Position numbers and translations under genes: made by a program
Shown here: positions 54,857 to 62,691 of the stretch, piece after piece
Layout of the letters: every line of letters begins with the position of its first letter
How positions within the stretch are numbered: position 1 is the stretch's first letter
Notes under the pieces: model-generated
The model's database searches: none
What the model was told of the DNA's origin: nothing
What the model saw: the letters and a program-made list of their open reading frames with translations, nothing else
DNA from: Nostoc sp. JL34
GTDB taxonomy: Bacteria; Cyanobacteriota; Cyanobacteriia; Cyanobacteriales; Nostocaceae
NCBI RefSeq assembly: GCF_017114945.1
Contig: NZ_JABXKQ010000094.1
Location: forward strand, 1 to 64,000
Reading direction: 5' to 3'
Length of the DNA stretch: 64,000 bases

Positions 54857-56320
54857 TTATTTCTCCTCTGCTCCCCTGCTCCCCTGCCCCCTGCCCCTCT
54901 CCTCCCCCGCCCCTTTGCTTCCTACTTCCGGTTTCACTTGGACTGTGGCACCAGCCACTAAGTTGAATTGTCCATCAGTGACTACTTGTTCACCTGGTTT
55001 CAACCCTTGCTTAATCACCGTTTCGTTTCCAACGCTGTCACCAACGGTAATTGGACGCATTTCTGCTGTTTTGTCGGGTTTGACTACATACACAAACTGC
55101 CCCTGTTGTCCACTCTGTACCGCCTGAGAAGGAACAGTTATGGCATTTGGTTCTTCGCTGAGTTTGAGTACTACATTGACAAACTGCCCTGGAAACAGGC
55201 GCTCGTCAGCATTGCTAAAAGTACCCTTAAGTTGAATAGTGCCCGTTTGGGTATTGACTCCACTATCAACAAAGGTGAGTTCGCCTCGTACCGGATGCCC
55301 TGCATCTTTAGGAGGTAAAGCATCGACTTTTAACTTACCGTTATTCGCACTGTACTTTTTGATATCTGGCAGTAGTCGCTGGGGAATGGAAAAATTGACG
55401 TAAATCGGGCGAATTTGACTGATTGTAATTAGCGGATCATCGGCATTCGCCTGTACCAAGTTCCCTTGATTTAGCTTCAGGCTACCTGTGCGTCCGGCAA
55501 TTGGTGAGTAGATGGAACTGTAGGAAAGCTGAACTTTGGCATTGTCGATCGCAGCTTCATCTGATGCTACTGCTGCCTGAGCATTTTGTACATCTGCTTG
55601 GGCTGCCGCCACTGCTGCTTGAGCATTTGCCACTCCACCTTGATCTGCGTTCACCGTTGCCTGTTGAGCATCAGCACTCGTCTGATATTGTTCGGCTTGC
55701 TCTTTACTGATTGCCCCTTGCTTGAGCAAACTACTATAACGTTGAGCTTGGGCATCTGCATTTGTTGCCTGGGCTTTATCCTTCACTACATTAGCTTTTG
55801 CCTGGTTCACTTGGGCGATCGCTTTGAGGACATTTGCCTGTGCCTGTTTCACCTGGGCTAAATCTTTAGCTTTAGCAGCATTAGCTTGCATCAGCGCGGC
55901 TTGTAGAGGGCGGGAATCAATTTTAAATAACAAGTCTCCTTTCTTAACGTTCTGTCCTTGCTGAAAATAGACGCCAGTAAGTTGTCCGCCTACTTGAGAC
56001 TTGACAGATACCGTAGAATATGCTTCTACTGTTCCCGTAGCCGATAGCTGTATTGGAATTGTTTTTTGAGTTGCAGTGGCAACCACCACAGGTACAGCTC
56101 GTTTTTTTCCTGCTTCTTTTCCACTTGATTGGGCGTCAGTTGCATTACAGGCACTACATAAGTAGGCCAGACTTAACATAAATAGTGAGAACCGCCCTCT
56201 TTGAATAATGCTCTGAAAACCAGGAACAGTTTGAGCAGCCAAGGACGAAGGCTTTATCGTCTGAACAGTAGCTAAACAGCGCATATCAACAATCTGGGGG
56301 AAAGGGGGAAGCACAGACAC
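54857..56320 (-). CDS. RND efflux periplasmic adaptor (membrane fusion protein)
   Basis: A 487-residue HlyD/AcrA-type adaptor linking the permease to an outer-membrane channel. A hydrophobic N-terminal anchor (FSLFMLSLAYLCSACNATD) could be a lipoprotein signal, with Cys near LCSAC. The lipoyl-like domain (VKSQVGGQLTGVYFQQGQNV) and a long Ala/Gln-rich hairpin of about 130 residues follow, then the beta-barrel and membrane-proximal domain (PSQAVQSGQQGQFVYVVK). The last 25 residues (KGAGEERGRGQGSRGAEE) derive from a C-rich repeat and are not typical. It precedes the permease by 137 bp and is co-transcribed with it. Confidence 0.92.
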   Translation of the reverse strand: MSVLPPFPQIVDMRCLATVQTIKPSSLAAQTVPGFQSIIQRGRFSLFMLSLAYLCSACNATDAQSSGKEAGKKRAVPVVVATATQKTIPIQLSATGTVEAYSTVSVKSQVGGQLTGVYFQQGQNVKKGDLLFKIDSRPLQAALMQANAAKAKDLAQVKQAQANVLKAIAQVNQAKANVVKDKAQATNADAQAQRYSSLLKQGAISKEQAEQYQTSADAQQATVNADQGGVANAQAAVAAAQADVQNAQAAVASDEAAIDNAKVQLSYSSIYSPIAGRTGSLKLNQGNLVQANADDPLITISQIRPIYVNFSIPQRLLPDIKKYSANNGKLKVDALPPKDAGHPVRGELTFVDSGVNTQTGTIQLKGTFSNADERLFPGQFVNVVLKLSEEPNAITVPSQAVQSGQQGQFVYVVKPDKTAEMRPITVGDSVGNETVIKQGLKPGEQVVTDGQFNLVAGATVQVKPEVGSKGAGEERGRGQGSRGAEEK

Positions 56321-56412
56321 GTACTAGCTGGTCATTAAATATCGCATTTTTCGCAAAATGGTTAGTTGCGATGAATTCTAATTAGATGAGCGTAATATTA
56401 GTTAAGCTAAAC

Positions 56413-56426
56413 ATTAGTGTACTAAT
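56413..56426. promoter_or_regulatory. Palindromic possible operator upstream of the efflux pair
   Basis: ATTAGT-GT-ACTAAT is a perfect 6-bp dyad with a 2-base spacer, 93 bp before the adaptor start. It could be a TetR- or MarR-type operator, but no regulator gene is next to it. The surrounding 319-bp gap (56321-56639) otherwise holds no gene. Confidence 0.35.
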
Positions 56427-56639
56427 AATTGTTTTTTTCGCCTACCCCTTTTGGAAAGAAATTGTTGTTAAACTGTTGTAATTTTATTTTTATATATAGG
56501 GTTGTGTAGCAAAAATTGTTTGAGAACCAATGGAATAGCCTAAGCAACAAGTTTATTTTACGAAAGCGATCGCTATTTGTAATTAGGCCAAAAGAAATCT
56601 TTTGACTAAGACATTCAAGCGATCGCCCTTTGCTGAAAT

Positions 56640-57512
56640 TTAAGCAGCACAAAAAATCGGGGCAGGTGTCAAACCCGCCCCGATCGCTTCTGATATACTG
56701 CGCCCAACGGCTGTTGCTACAGGTTTTAAGCTATCAACTAAATGCACCATATCTTCTAAGGAAAGGGCTTGACGGGCATCAGAAACAGATTTTTCTGGTT
56801 CTGGGTGACATTCAATAATTAATCCATCTGCACCGCAAGCGATCGCAGCCTTGGCTAAAGGTGCCACAAGTTCCCGTTTCCCGACGGCATGGGAAGGATC
56901 TACAATTACAGGCAGGTGAGTGATTTGCTTGAGTGCGACTACTGCCCCTAAATCTAGGACATTGCGGGTGTAATCATCGAAACTGCGGATACCGCGTTCG
57001 CACAACACCACATCAGGATTCCCGTGGCTGAGAATATATTCAGCAGCCATGACAAATTCTTCAATTGTCGCTGCTAAACCACGTTTGAGTAGTATTGGCT
57101 TACCAGCTTGTCCCAAAGCTTTGAGCAAGTCAAAGTTTTGCATATTGCGACTACCAACTTGAAGCATATCAGCGTGGGTGGCGACTACTTCAATTTGGGA
57201 AATTGACATCACCTCGGTGACAACTGGCATATTGTAATGCGATCGCACCCTTGCCAAAATCTCTAATCCTTCCTCTCCCATACCCTGGAAAGCGTAGGGA
57301 GACGTGCGGGGTTTGTAAACACCGCCACGCAATCCCTGTACTGATGCAGTAGATAGCTTTTGGGCGACTATTTCCATTTGTTCTAAACTTTCAACAGTGC
57401 AGGGGCCGCCGATAATTACCAGTTCTTTGCCGCCGAAAGCGACTTCTTTCGAGATTTTAACGATTGTCTGATGATTTAGATGGGATTGTGCAGCAAGTTT
57501 GGCATTAATCAT
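56640..57512 (-). CDS. 3-deoxy-7-phosphoheptulonate (DAHP) synthase
   Basis: A 290-residue DAHP synthase of the AroF/AroAI-beta (KdsA-like) type, the first step of the shikimate route from phosphoenolpyruvate and erythrose 4-phosphate. Motifs visible are GGPCTVES (35-42), VYKPRTSPYAFQGMG (near 65-79), LLKRGLAATIEEF and PVIVDPSHAVGKR near 205, which provide metal and substrate contacts. There is no fused chorismate mutase or ACT domain. Control is probably at transcription: the upstream leader encodes an aromatic-rich peptide and alternative hairpins. Confidence 0.95.
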   Translation of the reverse strand: MINAKLAAQSHLNHQTIVKISKEVAFGGKELVIIGGPCTVESLEQMEIVAQKLSTASVQGLRGGVYKPRTSPYAFQGMGEEGLEILARVRSHYNMPVVTEVMSISQIEVVATHADMLQVGSRNMQNFDLLKALGQAGKPILLKRGLAATIEEFVMAAEYILSHGNPDVVLCERGIRSFDDYTRNVLDLGAVVALKQITHLPVIVDPSHAVGKRELVAPLAKAAIACGADGLIIECHPEPEKSVSDARQALSLEDMVHLVDSLKPVATAVGRSISEAIGAGLTPAPIFCAA

Positions 57513-57575
57513 GGTTTCATTCTCCTGAACAATTAAGTATTGGGGATTGGGGATTTCTCAAATAACAACAAAAAA

Positions 57576-57601
57576 GCCCGAAACCTTTAAGAGTTCCGGG
57601 C
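57576..57601 (-). terminator. Attenuator terminator (stem 3:4) of the DAHP synthase leader
   Basis: On the minus strand GCCCGGAACT, loop CTTAAA, GGTTTCGGGC then TTTTTTG, with two G-U pairs. It ends 63 bp before the synthase start codon at 57512. Its left arm (CCCGGAA) can instead pair with TTCCGGG at 57633-57639 in the leader peptide gene. Confidence 0.85.
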
Positions 57602-57629
57602 GCGTTCTGATTCATTGGCATGACGCTAT

Positions 57630-57692
57630 TTACCCGGAATTTATTCTGGGCCAAAAGTAAAAGCCATAAAACCAGCTACTGAAATAAGTCAT
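57630..57692 (-). CDS. Aromatic-rich leader peptide of the DAHP synthase gene
   Basis: A 20-codon ORF beginning MTYFSSWFYGFYFW and ending PRINSG, with nine aromatic residues (Tyr 3, 9 and 12; Phe 4, 8, 11 and 13; Trp 7 and 14). AAGGAG lies about 12 bases before its ATG. CCCAGAAT just after the Trp codon pairs with ATTCCGGG at the end of the peptide gene (stem 1:2). The TTCCGGG arm can alternatively pair with CCCGGAA in the terminator (stem 2:3). A ribosome stalled on Phe, Tyr or Trp codons would favour 2:3 and so allow transcription into the synthase gene. This is the classical attenuation layout; it is inference until tested. Confidence 0.85.
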   Translation of the reverse strand: MTYFSSWFYGFYFWPRINSG

Positions 57693-57710
57693 GACGATGA
57701 AATTCTCCTT

Positions 57711-57744
57711 AAAAAACAAAAACCGCAGAGTTTGCTCTGCGGTT
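57711..57744 (-). terminator. Second, upstream terminator in the DAHP synthase leader
   Basis: On the minus strand AACCGCAGAG, CAAA, CTCTGCGGTT then TTTGTTTTTT, a perfect 10-bp terminator. Its first four bases overlap the end of the stem at 57741-57790, so the two structures exclude each other at those bases. It lies immediately before the leader-peptide ribosome site. Confidence 0.85.
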
Positions 57745-57790
57745 CACCGGGTGGTTTCCATTAGGAAACTTAATTCACTCCCGGTGAACC
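57741..57790 (-). promoter_or_regulatory. Structured 5' leader stem upstream of the terminator
   Basis: On the minus strand GGTTCACCGGG (57780-57790) pairs with CCCGGTGAACC (57741-57751), a perfect 11-bp stem enclosing a GTTTCC-taat-GGAAAC hairpin (57754-57769). Either this region is the 5' end of the attenuated mRNA or a separate small RNA ending at the terminator 57711-57744. The ligand, if any, is unknown. Confidence 0.6.
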
Positions 57791-57879
57791 ACCTTAAACC
57801 AAAAATAAAAGTAGGAATTTGTGTTAAGCATTTGCGGGGCTTTTGCTGGAAAACTTAAAAACTATACTTATGTAAGGTA

Positions 57880-57908
57880 ACATTATCAGGAAGAGTCGGC
57901 GGTGTCAA
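57880..57908 (-). promoter_or_regulatory. Likely promoter of the DAHP synthase leader
   Basis: On the minus strand TTGACA (57903-57908), 17-base spacer, then TAATGT (57880-57885; GATAAT with a 15-base spacer is an alternative). It gives a leader of about 360 nt before the synthase start. Confidence 0.55.
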
Positions 57909-58481
57909 GACCTCCACAAACTAGAAAAAAGCGATAGACTCATTACAACTGTGGGGTTCAAGACTAGTAAAGCTTTGCGAAATTCAAAATTATGCCCTGT
58001 CCTGATTGTGTAGTGCAGTTCTAGTTGCTTGTTTGCGTACAGAAGGAGCGTCACCCCCGAACCCGATAGCGCAGCCTCTTCGAGTCCTCTCCCAAAGGGA
58101 GATGCCAAAAGCGAACGAGTATCAAGGCTTGTTATTTAGATATCATCATAGTTATATAAATTTACAAATATTGTTGGGTTATGACTAATGGGTAGTGTAA
58201 AGGATCAAAAATCAATGGTGAAAAATCTCAAAATTGAGAATATGGCCATTTTCTAACGAATAGAATACAGCTAACTCAAGGTAATCAGAGAGAACTCTAA
58301 GCCGTGGCTTCCGTCCCTCAAAAGTTCCAAGAGCCAGGATTGAGAAGTTAAAATATATAATTCTCCTGACTTATGACCTGATCTTGCGAAAGCTTATTGC
58401 AGAGAATTGACAATCGCCATACATTATTCTTACCCAAGTCCTTATTGACCAGATTAACTTTTTAGGATCATCAGTCTGATT
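57909..58481. other. Intergenic region with dispersed repeat
   Basis: About 570 bp without a convincing gene. A dispersed repeat with CTCTTCGAGTCCTCTCCCAA and AGGGAGATGCCAAAAGCGAA lies at about 58076-58115; a related unit is inside the VOC gene near 62965. The rest is AT-rich. The promoter of the 58482 gene should be at its right end. Confidence 0.45.
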
Positions 58482-58976
58482 ATGCCCAGTTCCAAAATCT
58501 TAGCCCAATCTTTCGACTATCATGGAGCTTACCCCTGCCCAGTCTGTCGGATAGGTAAGATTTCTCACATGCCATTGATGGAAGCTATGGCTTGTGACTT
58601 TTGCCAAGAAATTTTTACAGTCAACTTAGAACTACAGCAAATCAAGATGCCTTCTCGGCAACCACCCTTAACTTGGCGTTGGAATGGGTTTAGTTGGACA
58701 GAAGGCCAGTTGGAAGGTGTGGAATTAGGTTGGGGTTATGGACTAGCAGCAGCAGTTTTTGTCATTCTTCCCACTACTCTAATTGGCATAGTAGCTTACT
58801 ATTTTCCTGCTAATCTCAAGGAACCCATTACTTGGTTACCATATATTTGGACAATATTAACTTTCCTATCACATTTATCAATTATTGTTTGGATTTTTAT
58901 TGAAGTCTATCAGATTCCAGTGGCAGCATATTTGAGAGCGATCGCTCGATGGAGAAATGGGGAGATGGGGAGATGA
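58482..58976 (+). CDS. Zinc-finger membrane protein of unknown function
   Basis: A 164-residue protein with an N-terminal zinc ribbon (CPVC near 19-22 and CDFC near 38-41), a Trp-rich middle (PPLTWRWNGFSWTEGQLEGV) and two membrane helices (about 88-108 and 120-145). The family is cyanobacterial and I know no function. It may link a cytosolic metal-binding or redox site to the membrane. The last residues (RWRNGEMGR) run into repeat-like sequence. Confidence 0.75.
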   Translation: MPSSKILAQSFDYHGAYPCPVCRIGKISHMPLMEAMACDFCQEIFTVNLELQQIKMPSRQPPLTWRWNGFSWTEGQLEGVELGWGYGLAAAVFVILPTTLIGIVAYYFPANLKEPITWLPYIWTILTFLSHLSIIVWIFIEVYQIPVAAYLRAIARWRNGEMGR

Positions 58977-58987
58977 GAAATCAATTA

Positions 58988-59021
58988 AAAATTCAAAATT
59001 CAAAATTCAAAATTCAAAATT
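58988..59021. repeat. Heptamer tandem repeat AAAATTC
   Basis: AAAATTC is repeated four times, then AAAATT, between the membrane protein and the J-domain gene. It is of the STRR type seen in Nostoc. Confidence 0.85.
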
Positions 59022-59145
59022 AAAGAACTCCTGCCTCCTCTTTCCCAGTCCCCAATACCCAATGCCCCATAATCAATAACAAATGATGCAGCCGATAGAT
59101 GGCTCTATCACTCATAATTAAGTTGATTGTCCACCAAAATATCGT

Positions 59146-59793
59146 ATGAGCGATCTGGAGCGGTACTATAGAGTTTTGGAATTAGAGCCTGGGGCAACAC
59201 TTGAAGAAGTGAACCAGGCTTACAAAGATTTAGTCTTTGTTTGGCATCCCGATCGCATTCCTAAAGACAATCTCCGTTTACAGCAGAAAGCACAAGACAA
59301 GCTGAAAGCCATAAATGAAGCTCGTGAAAAGTTGCGCTCTCTAAAAACCAAACCTCAAGCCACATTTAACTCACCGCCACCTCAACAGGAAAAACCATCT
59401 CAAACAATCCAACGACCACCAAAGCAAAACTCAGACTTGAGTGGCAAAGACTATAGTCGGGCAAATTTGAGCAATAAAGACTTATCCGGCAGAAATCTGA
59501 GTTATGCCAATTTGAGTGGTGCTAATCTCAGCGATACTTTTATGCACAAAGTCAACCTCAGAGGTGCAAATTTATCTGAAGCAAATTTATTTCGAGCAAA
59601 TCTACTTTTAGCGGATCTTAGGGAGGCGAATTTACGCGCTGCTAATTTGATTGGAGCGGATCTCAGTGGGGCCGACTTGCGAGGAGCCGACTTGACGGGA
59701 GCGCGGATTCGCTCTGGTGAGCGTCTTCTGGTTAAACTAATTGGTACTAACTTAGCAGGGGCAATTATGCCTGATGGTGCAATTTATCAATAA
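59146..59793 (+). CDS. J-domain protein with pentapeptide repeats
   Basis: A 215-residue protein. Residues 1-66 form a J domain (YYRVLELEPGATLEEVNQAY, HPDR in VFVWHPDRIP), which should stimulate an Hsp70. After a Pro/Gln linker, residues about 93-205 are pentapeptide repeats of the A(D/N)LSG type (ANLSGANLSDTFMHKVNLRG), forming a right-handed quadrilateral helix. Such fusions occur in cyanobacteria, with unknown clients. It appears single and intact, starting MSDLERYYRV. Confidence 0.9.
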   Translation: MSDLERYYRVLELEPGATLEEVNQAYKDLVFVWHPDRIPKDNLRLQQKAQDKLKAINEAREKLRSLKTKPQATFNSPPPQQEKPSQTIQRPPKQNSDLSGKDYSRANLSNKDLSGRNLSYANLSGANLSDTFMHKVNLRGANLSEANLFRANLLLADLREANLRAANLIGADLSGADLRGADLTGARIRSGERLLVKLIGTNLAGAIMPDGAIYQ

Positions 59794-60022
59794 TTGAGGT
59801 TGCGCTGATGAGAAAGCGATCAAGCATATAATTTTTCTCAATATGCTTGAATAGCTTGCCCAAAATACCAAAATAAATAGGCGATTTGCTCAAATGAGAA
59901 AGCAATCTGCGATTTTAATGATCGGCAGTATCCTTTCAGAAGTTGGAAATCTGACCTAGCTTCATCTATGCCTACAACCTGACTGTAAAATTGAATATGA
60001 TCCATTAAGACTTTTAGGCACT

Positions 60023-60877
60023 GTGAACTTTTTTATCGGTTGTGCTGTTTGGGCATATAAAGGTTGGGTGGGCGAACTCTATCCCCAAGGCACTCGCACT
60101 GCCGATTTTCTCCATCTTTACAGTCGCCGCTTCACGACTGTAGAAGGTAACACCACTTTTTATGCCGTGCCTAATCAAGAAACTGTAACCCGTTGGGCTG
60201 CCGAAACACCAGCAGGTTTTGAATTTTGTCTGAAATTACCGCGAGATATTACTCATCAAGGATTGCTACAACCTTATATTCCGGCTGCTTTAAAATTTCT
60301 GGAGGAGATGCGCCCTTTAGGTAATCATCTCGGCCCAATCTTTGCTCAGTTACCACCCAGCTATGCACCTGCATTACTTGACGACTTGACCAACTTTCTG
60401 GAGGCTTGGCCGCGTACAGACACACCTCTAGCGGTGGAAGTTCGGCATCCCGACTGGTTCAAGGAACCCCATGCTAATAACTTGACGGCGCTTTTAGAAA
60501 AATTAGGTGTAGGACGGGTACTGTTAGACTCGCGCCCCATTTACACTGGAGATGATGACCCCCAGTTGCGATCGGAACGGCGCAAACCCAAATTACCGTT
60601 GCAATTGAGTGTGACAGCACCTTTTACTCTGATTCGGTTTATTTCTCATCCGAATTTATCAGTGAATCAGCCATTTATGGAAGAGTGGGTGAGACAGATT
60701 CAGCAATGGTTACAGATGGGAGTGCGAATTTATTTCTTTGTCCATTGTCCAATAGAAGCGCGATCACCCAGCACAGCCCGTCACTTCCAACAGCTATTGG
60801 AACAGAGTGGTATACCAGTTCCACCCCTACCTTGGAATAACCTTGAGCATCCCCCCAATCAACTCAGTTTATGGTGA
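60023..60877 (+). CDS. DUF72 family protein
   Basis: A 284-residue TIM-barrel-like protein of the DUF72 (YecE) family. It opens with a GTG start and FFIGCAVWAYKGWVGELYPQ, then FTTVEGNTTFYAVPNQETVT, LGPIFAQLPPSY and LAVEVRHPDWF, all typical. YecE-like proteins have no established reaction. The C-terminus (VYFF-like IYFFVHCPIEARSPSTARHF) is intact. Confidence 0.9.
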   Translation: MNFFIGCAVWAYKGWVGELYPQGTRTADFLHLYSRRFTTVEGNTTFYAVPNQETVTRWAAETPAGFEFCLKLPRDITHQGLLQPYIPAALKFLEEMRPLGNHLGPIFAQLPPSYAPALLDDLTNFLEAWPRTDTPLAVEVRHPDWFKEPHANNLTALLEKLGVGRVLLDSRPIYTGDDDPQLRSERRKPKLPLQLSVTAPFTLIRFISHPNLSVNQPFMEEWVRQIQQWLQMGVRIYFFVHCPIEARSPSTARHFQQLLEQSGIPVPPLPWNNLEHPPNQLSLW

Positions 60878-60960
60878 TCGTATTTAGTAGATAATTGGTG
60901 TTGTAATAGTTTTCTGTTAAAGCGAATTTTTTAAGAGCAGTTCCACCAAAGGAGGTTGAG

Positions 60961-61401
60961 ATGAGTCGTCTTCTTTATGAAAATTCAGTCTCATATAAAG
61001 GATATCTCATCATTCCATTTATTTTTGGCAAGGCGGATAATTACGAAATTTATTCGTATAAATTGCTATCTGAAATTGGTCACAGAAGCCAATTTCATAA
61101 AGCAGAAAACCCCGCAGGTATCTATGGAAGTGGCGTTAGTAATATCGCTGATATTGCTAAAGAGTATATTGATCAAAATTCAGAGTTTGTTCATCGGGGA
61201 GATAGTTTTAAGTCTCGCTATATTTATCGGAACAATTTGATTATCATCTTTCAAGAAGGAGACAAATATTTTTATGACCATTACCCACCAGAGTTATTGA
61301 ATAATATTGCAGCTCCAAAGTTATTCAAATCCGAATATGAATGTCTGAGTTGGATTAAGCAAGGGTTTGATGGGCGACATGTGCGGCAAAGAGCTATTTG
61401 A
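60961..61401 (+). CDS. Hypothetical protein with strong ribosome site
   Basis: A 146-residue protein of unknown family. AAAGGAGGT lies eight bases before the ATG, an unusually strong site here, so it is surely translated. It is Tyr-rich with alpha/beta character (KGYLIIPFIFGKADNYEIYS, YECLSWIKQGFDGRHVRQR). No catalytic motif stands out. It is isolated, followed by an integrase relic. Confidence 0.7.
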   Translation: MSRLLYENSVSYKGYLIIPFIFGKADNYEIYSYKLLSEIGHRSQFHKAENPAGIYGSGVSNIADIAKEYIDQNSEFVHRGDSFKSRYIYRNNLIIIFQEGDKYFYDHYPPELLNNIAAPKLFKSEYECLSWIKQGFDGRHVRQRAI

Positions 61402-61499
61402 AGAAGGTAGGAGTTAGGAGTAAAAGAAGCTTACAACAGTTTTCATTTAATTGAACCACGTGTGTTGTTAAGACACAGTATGGTCTTTTTTTTGTTAGA

Positions 61500-61685
61500 A
61501 AGGGGCGATCGCAATTTCAAGGCAGGCTAAAGGCTTATAGCACTCGGCATACCTTCGCCACTTGGGCGATCGCATCTGGAGCATCTCCTGAAAAGGTAGC
61601 CTACTGGATCGGCGATAACGTCCAAACAGTTTTGAAGTATTACTGTCACCCAGATGTCACCAAAGCAGAGTGCCCAGACTTTTGA
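61500..61685 (+). pseudogene. C-terminal remnant of a tyrosine recombinase
   Basis: The frame reads LKAYSTRHTFATWAIASGAS, then PEKVAYWIGDNVQTVLKYYC and HPDVTKAECPDF. This contains the RHxF box with conserved Arg and His and the YY with the catalytic Tyr, so it is the end of a phage-type integrase. The rest of the gene is absent; no attachment site or island boundary is apparent. Confidence 0.7.
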
Positions 61686-61732
61686 AGTGCTACTCACCTA
61701 CTACTCAAAAATGGGCTGAAAATGCTTGTAAT

Positions 61733-62614
61733 CTAGTTAGGAGGTAATTCCAAACTCATTTCACCTAACAACCCCTTGCGAAAATCTGTTAAAAGTTGCC
61801 TTGCAGCTCGCTCTATATCACCTTTGTAACGATGCTCTGCCAAAGCGTGCAAATAGATATCTCCGGTGTCGGATATAGAATCGAGTTGATAGCGGGACTG
61901 TAATGGTTTTTTTGGTAATAAATCTGCGGCTACAGCTTCTAAATAGTTGAATAAATCCACTAAGGCTGCTGCTACTAGCTGATTATCGTAAGATGCTTCA
62001 CCGATATCATCACAAATGGCTAATTTCAATGCTGCATCTTGGTCTTCCAATCTTATAGGGATGACACCAGGAGCATCTAGCAATTCCAAATGTTCGGAAA
62101 TTCGCACCCAGCGTAGTTGGCGAGTTACTCCAGGACGAGCTGCACTTTCTACTACTCGTCGTCCCAACAGGCGGTTAATTAAAGCTGATTTACCGACATT
62201 GGGAAAACCAATCACCACAGCCCGCACTGGACGGGGTAACATCCCCCGATCGCTTCTTCTTTGATTGAGTTCTACCCCAGCTGCTTGCGCTGCCCGCGCC
62301 ACTTCTGCTATACCTTTACCATGTTGAGCGTTGGTAAAATAAGGGACTTCTCCCTGACGTTTAAACCAATCTAACCACAGCGATCGCATTTGCGGTGTAA
62401 TCATATCTACTCGGTTAAGTATCAACACCCGTGTCTTACCCTCCACCCACTCAGCTATTTGGGGATGGTGAGTCGCTAAGGGAATCCGGGCGTCTCGTAC
62501 TTCAAATACCACATCTACGCGCTTAAGCTGTTCTTTGAGCTTCTTTTCAGCTTTCGCAATGTGACCTGGATACCATTGAATCAGGTTTAATCTATAATTT
62601 TGAGTTATGGCCAT
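61733..62614 (-). CDS. ylqF: Ribosome biogenesis GTPase YlqF/RbgA
   Basis: A 293-residue circularly permuted GTPase assisting large-subunit assembly. The order is permuted: G4 LNRVD near residue 71, then G1 GFPNVGKSA near 133, then G3 DAPG near 178. The YPGHIAKAEKKL start is the family hallmark, and the C-terminal helical domain (RAARQLLTDFRKGLLG) completes it. Length is normal. Confidence 0.93.
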   Translation of the reverse strand: MAITQNYRLNLIQWYPGHIAKAEKKLKEQLKRVDVVFEVRDARIPLATHHPQIAEWVEGKTRVLILNRVDMITPQMRSLWLDWFKRQGEVPYFTNAQHGKGIAEVARAAQAAGVELNQRRSDRGMLPRPVRAVVIGFPNVGKSALINRLLGRRVVESAARPGVTRQLRWVRISEHLELLDAPGVIPIRLEDQDAALKLAICDDIGEASYDNQLVAAALVDLFNYLEAVAADLLPKKPLQSRYQLDSISDTGDIYLHALAEHRYKGDIERAARQLLTDFRKGLLGEMSLELPPN

Positions 62615-62691
62615 AGTTTATTATTAACTACCAATTACTTATTATCGCCAATAAAAGGGATTGGGGATTGGGGACAATAATAACTCCTAAC

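Noticed and set aside
56422..56652. 76-codon minus-strand ORF between the adaptor and DAHP synthase genes
   Set aside because: Lys/Phe/Asn-rich composition of AT-rich intergenic DNA, with no start signal.
57741..57800. T-box-like sequence (AAGGTGGTTCACCGGG on the minus strand) upstream of DAHP synthase
   Set aside because: Similar to a T-box core only loosely; the specifier loop and the usual antiterminator arrangement are missing, and a leader peptide explains aromatic sensing better.
57905..58108. 67-codon minus-strand ORF beginning MASPFGRG
   Set aside because: Its start lies in a dispersed repeat, and it has no ribosome site or family signal.
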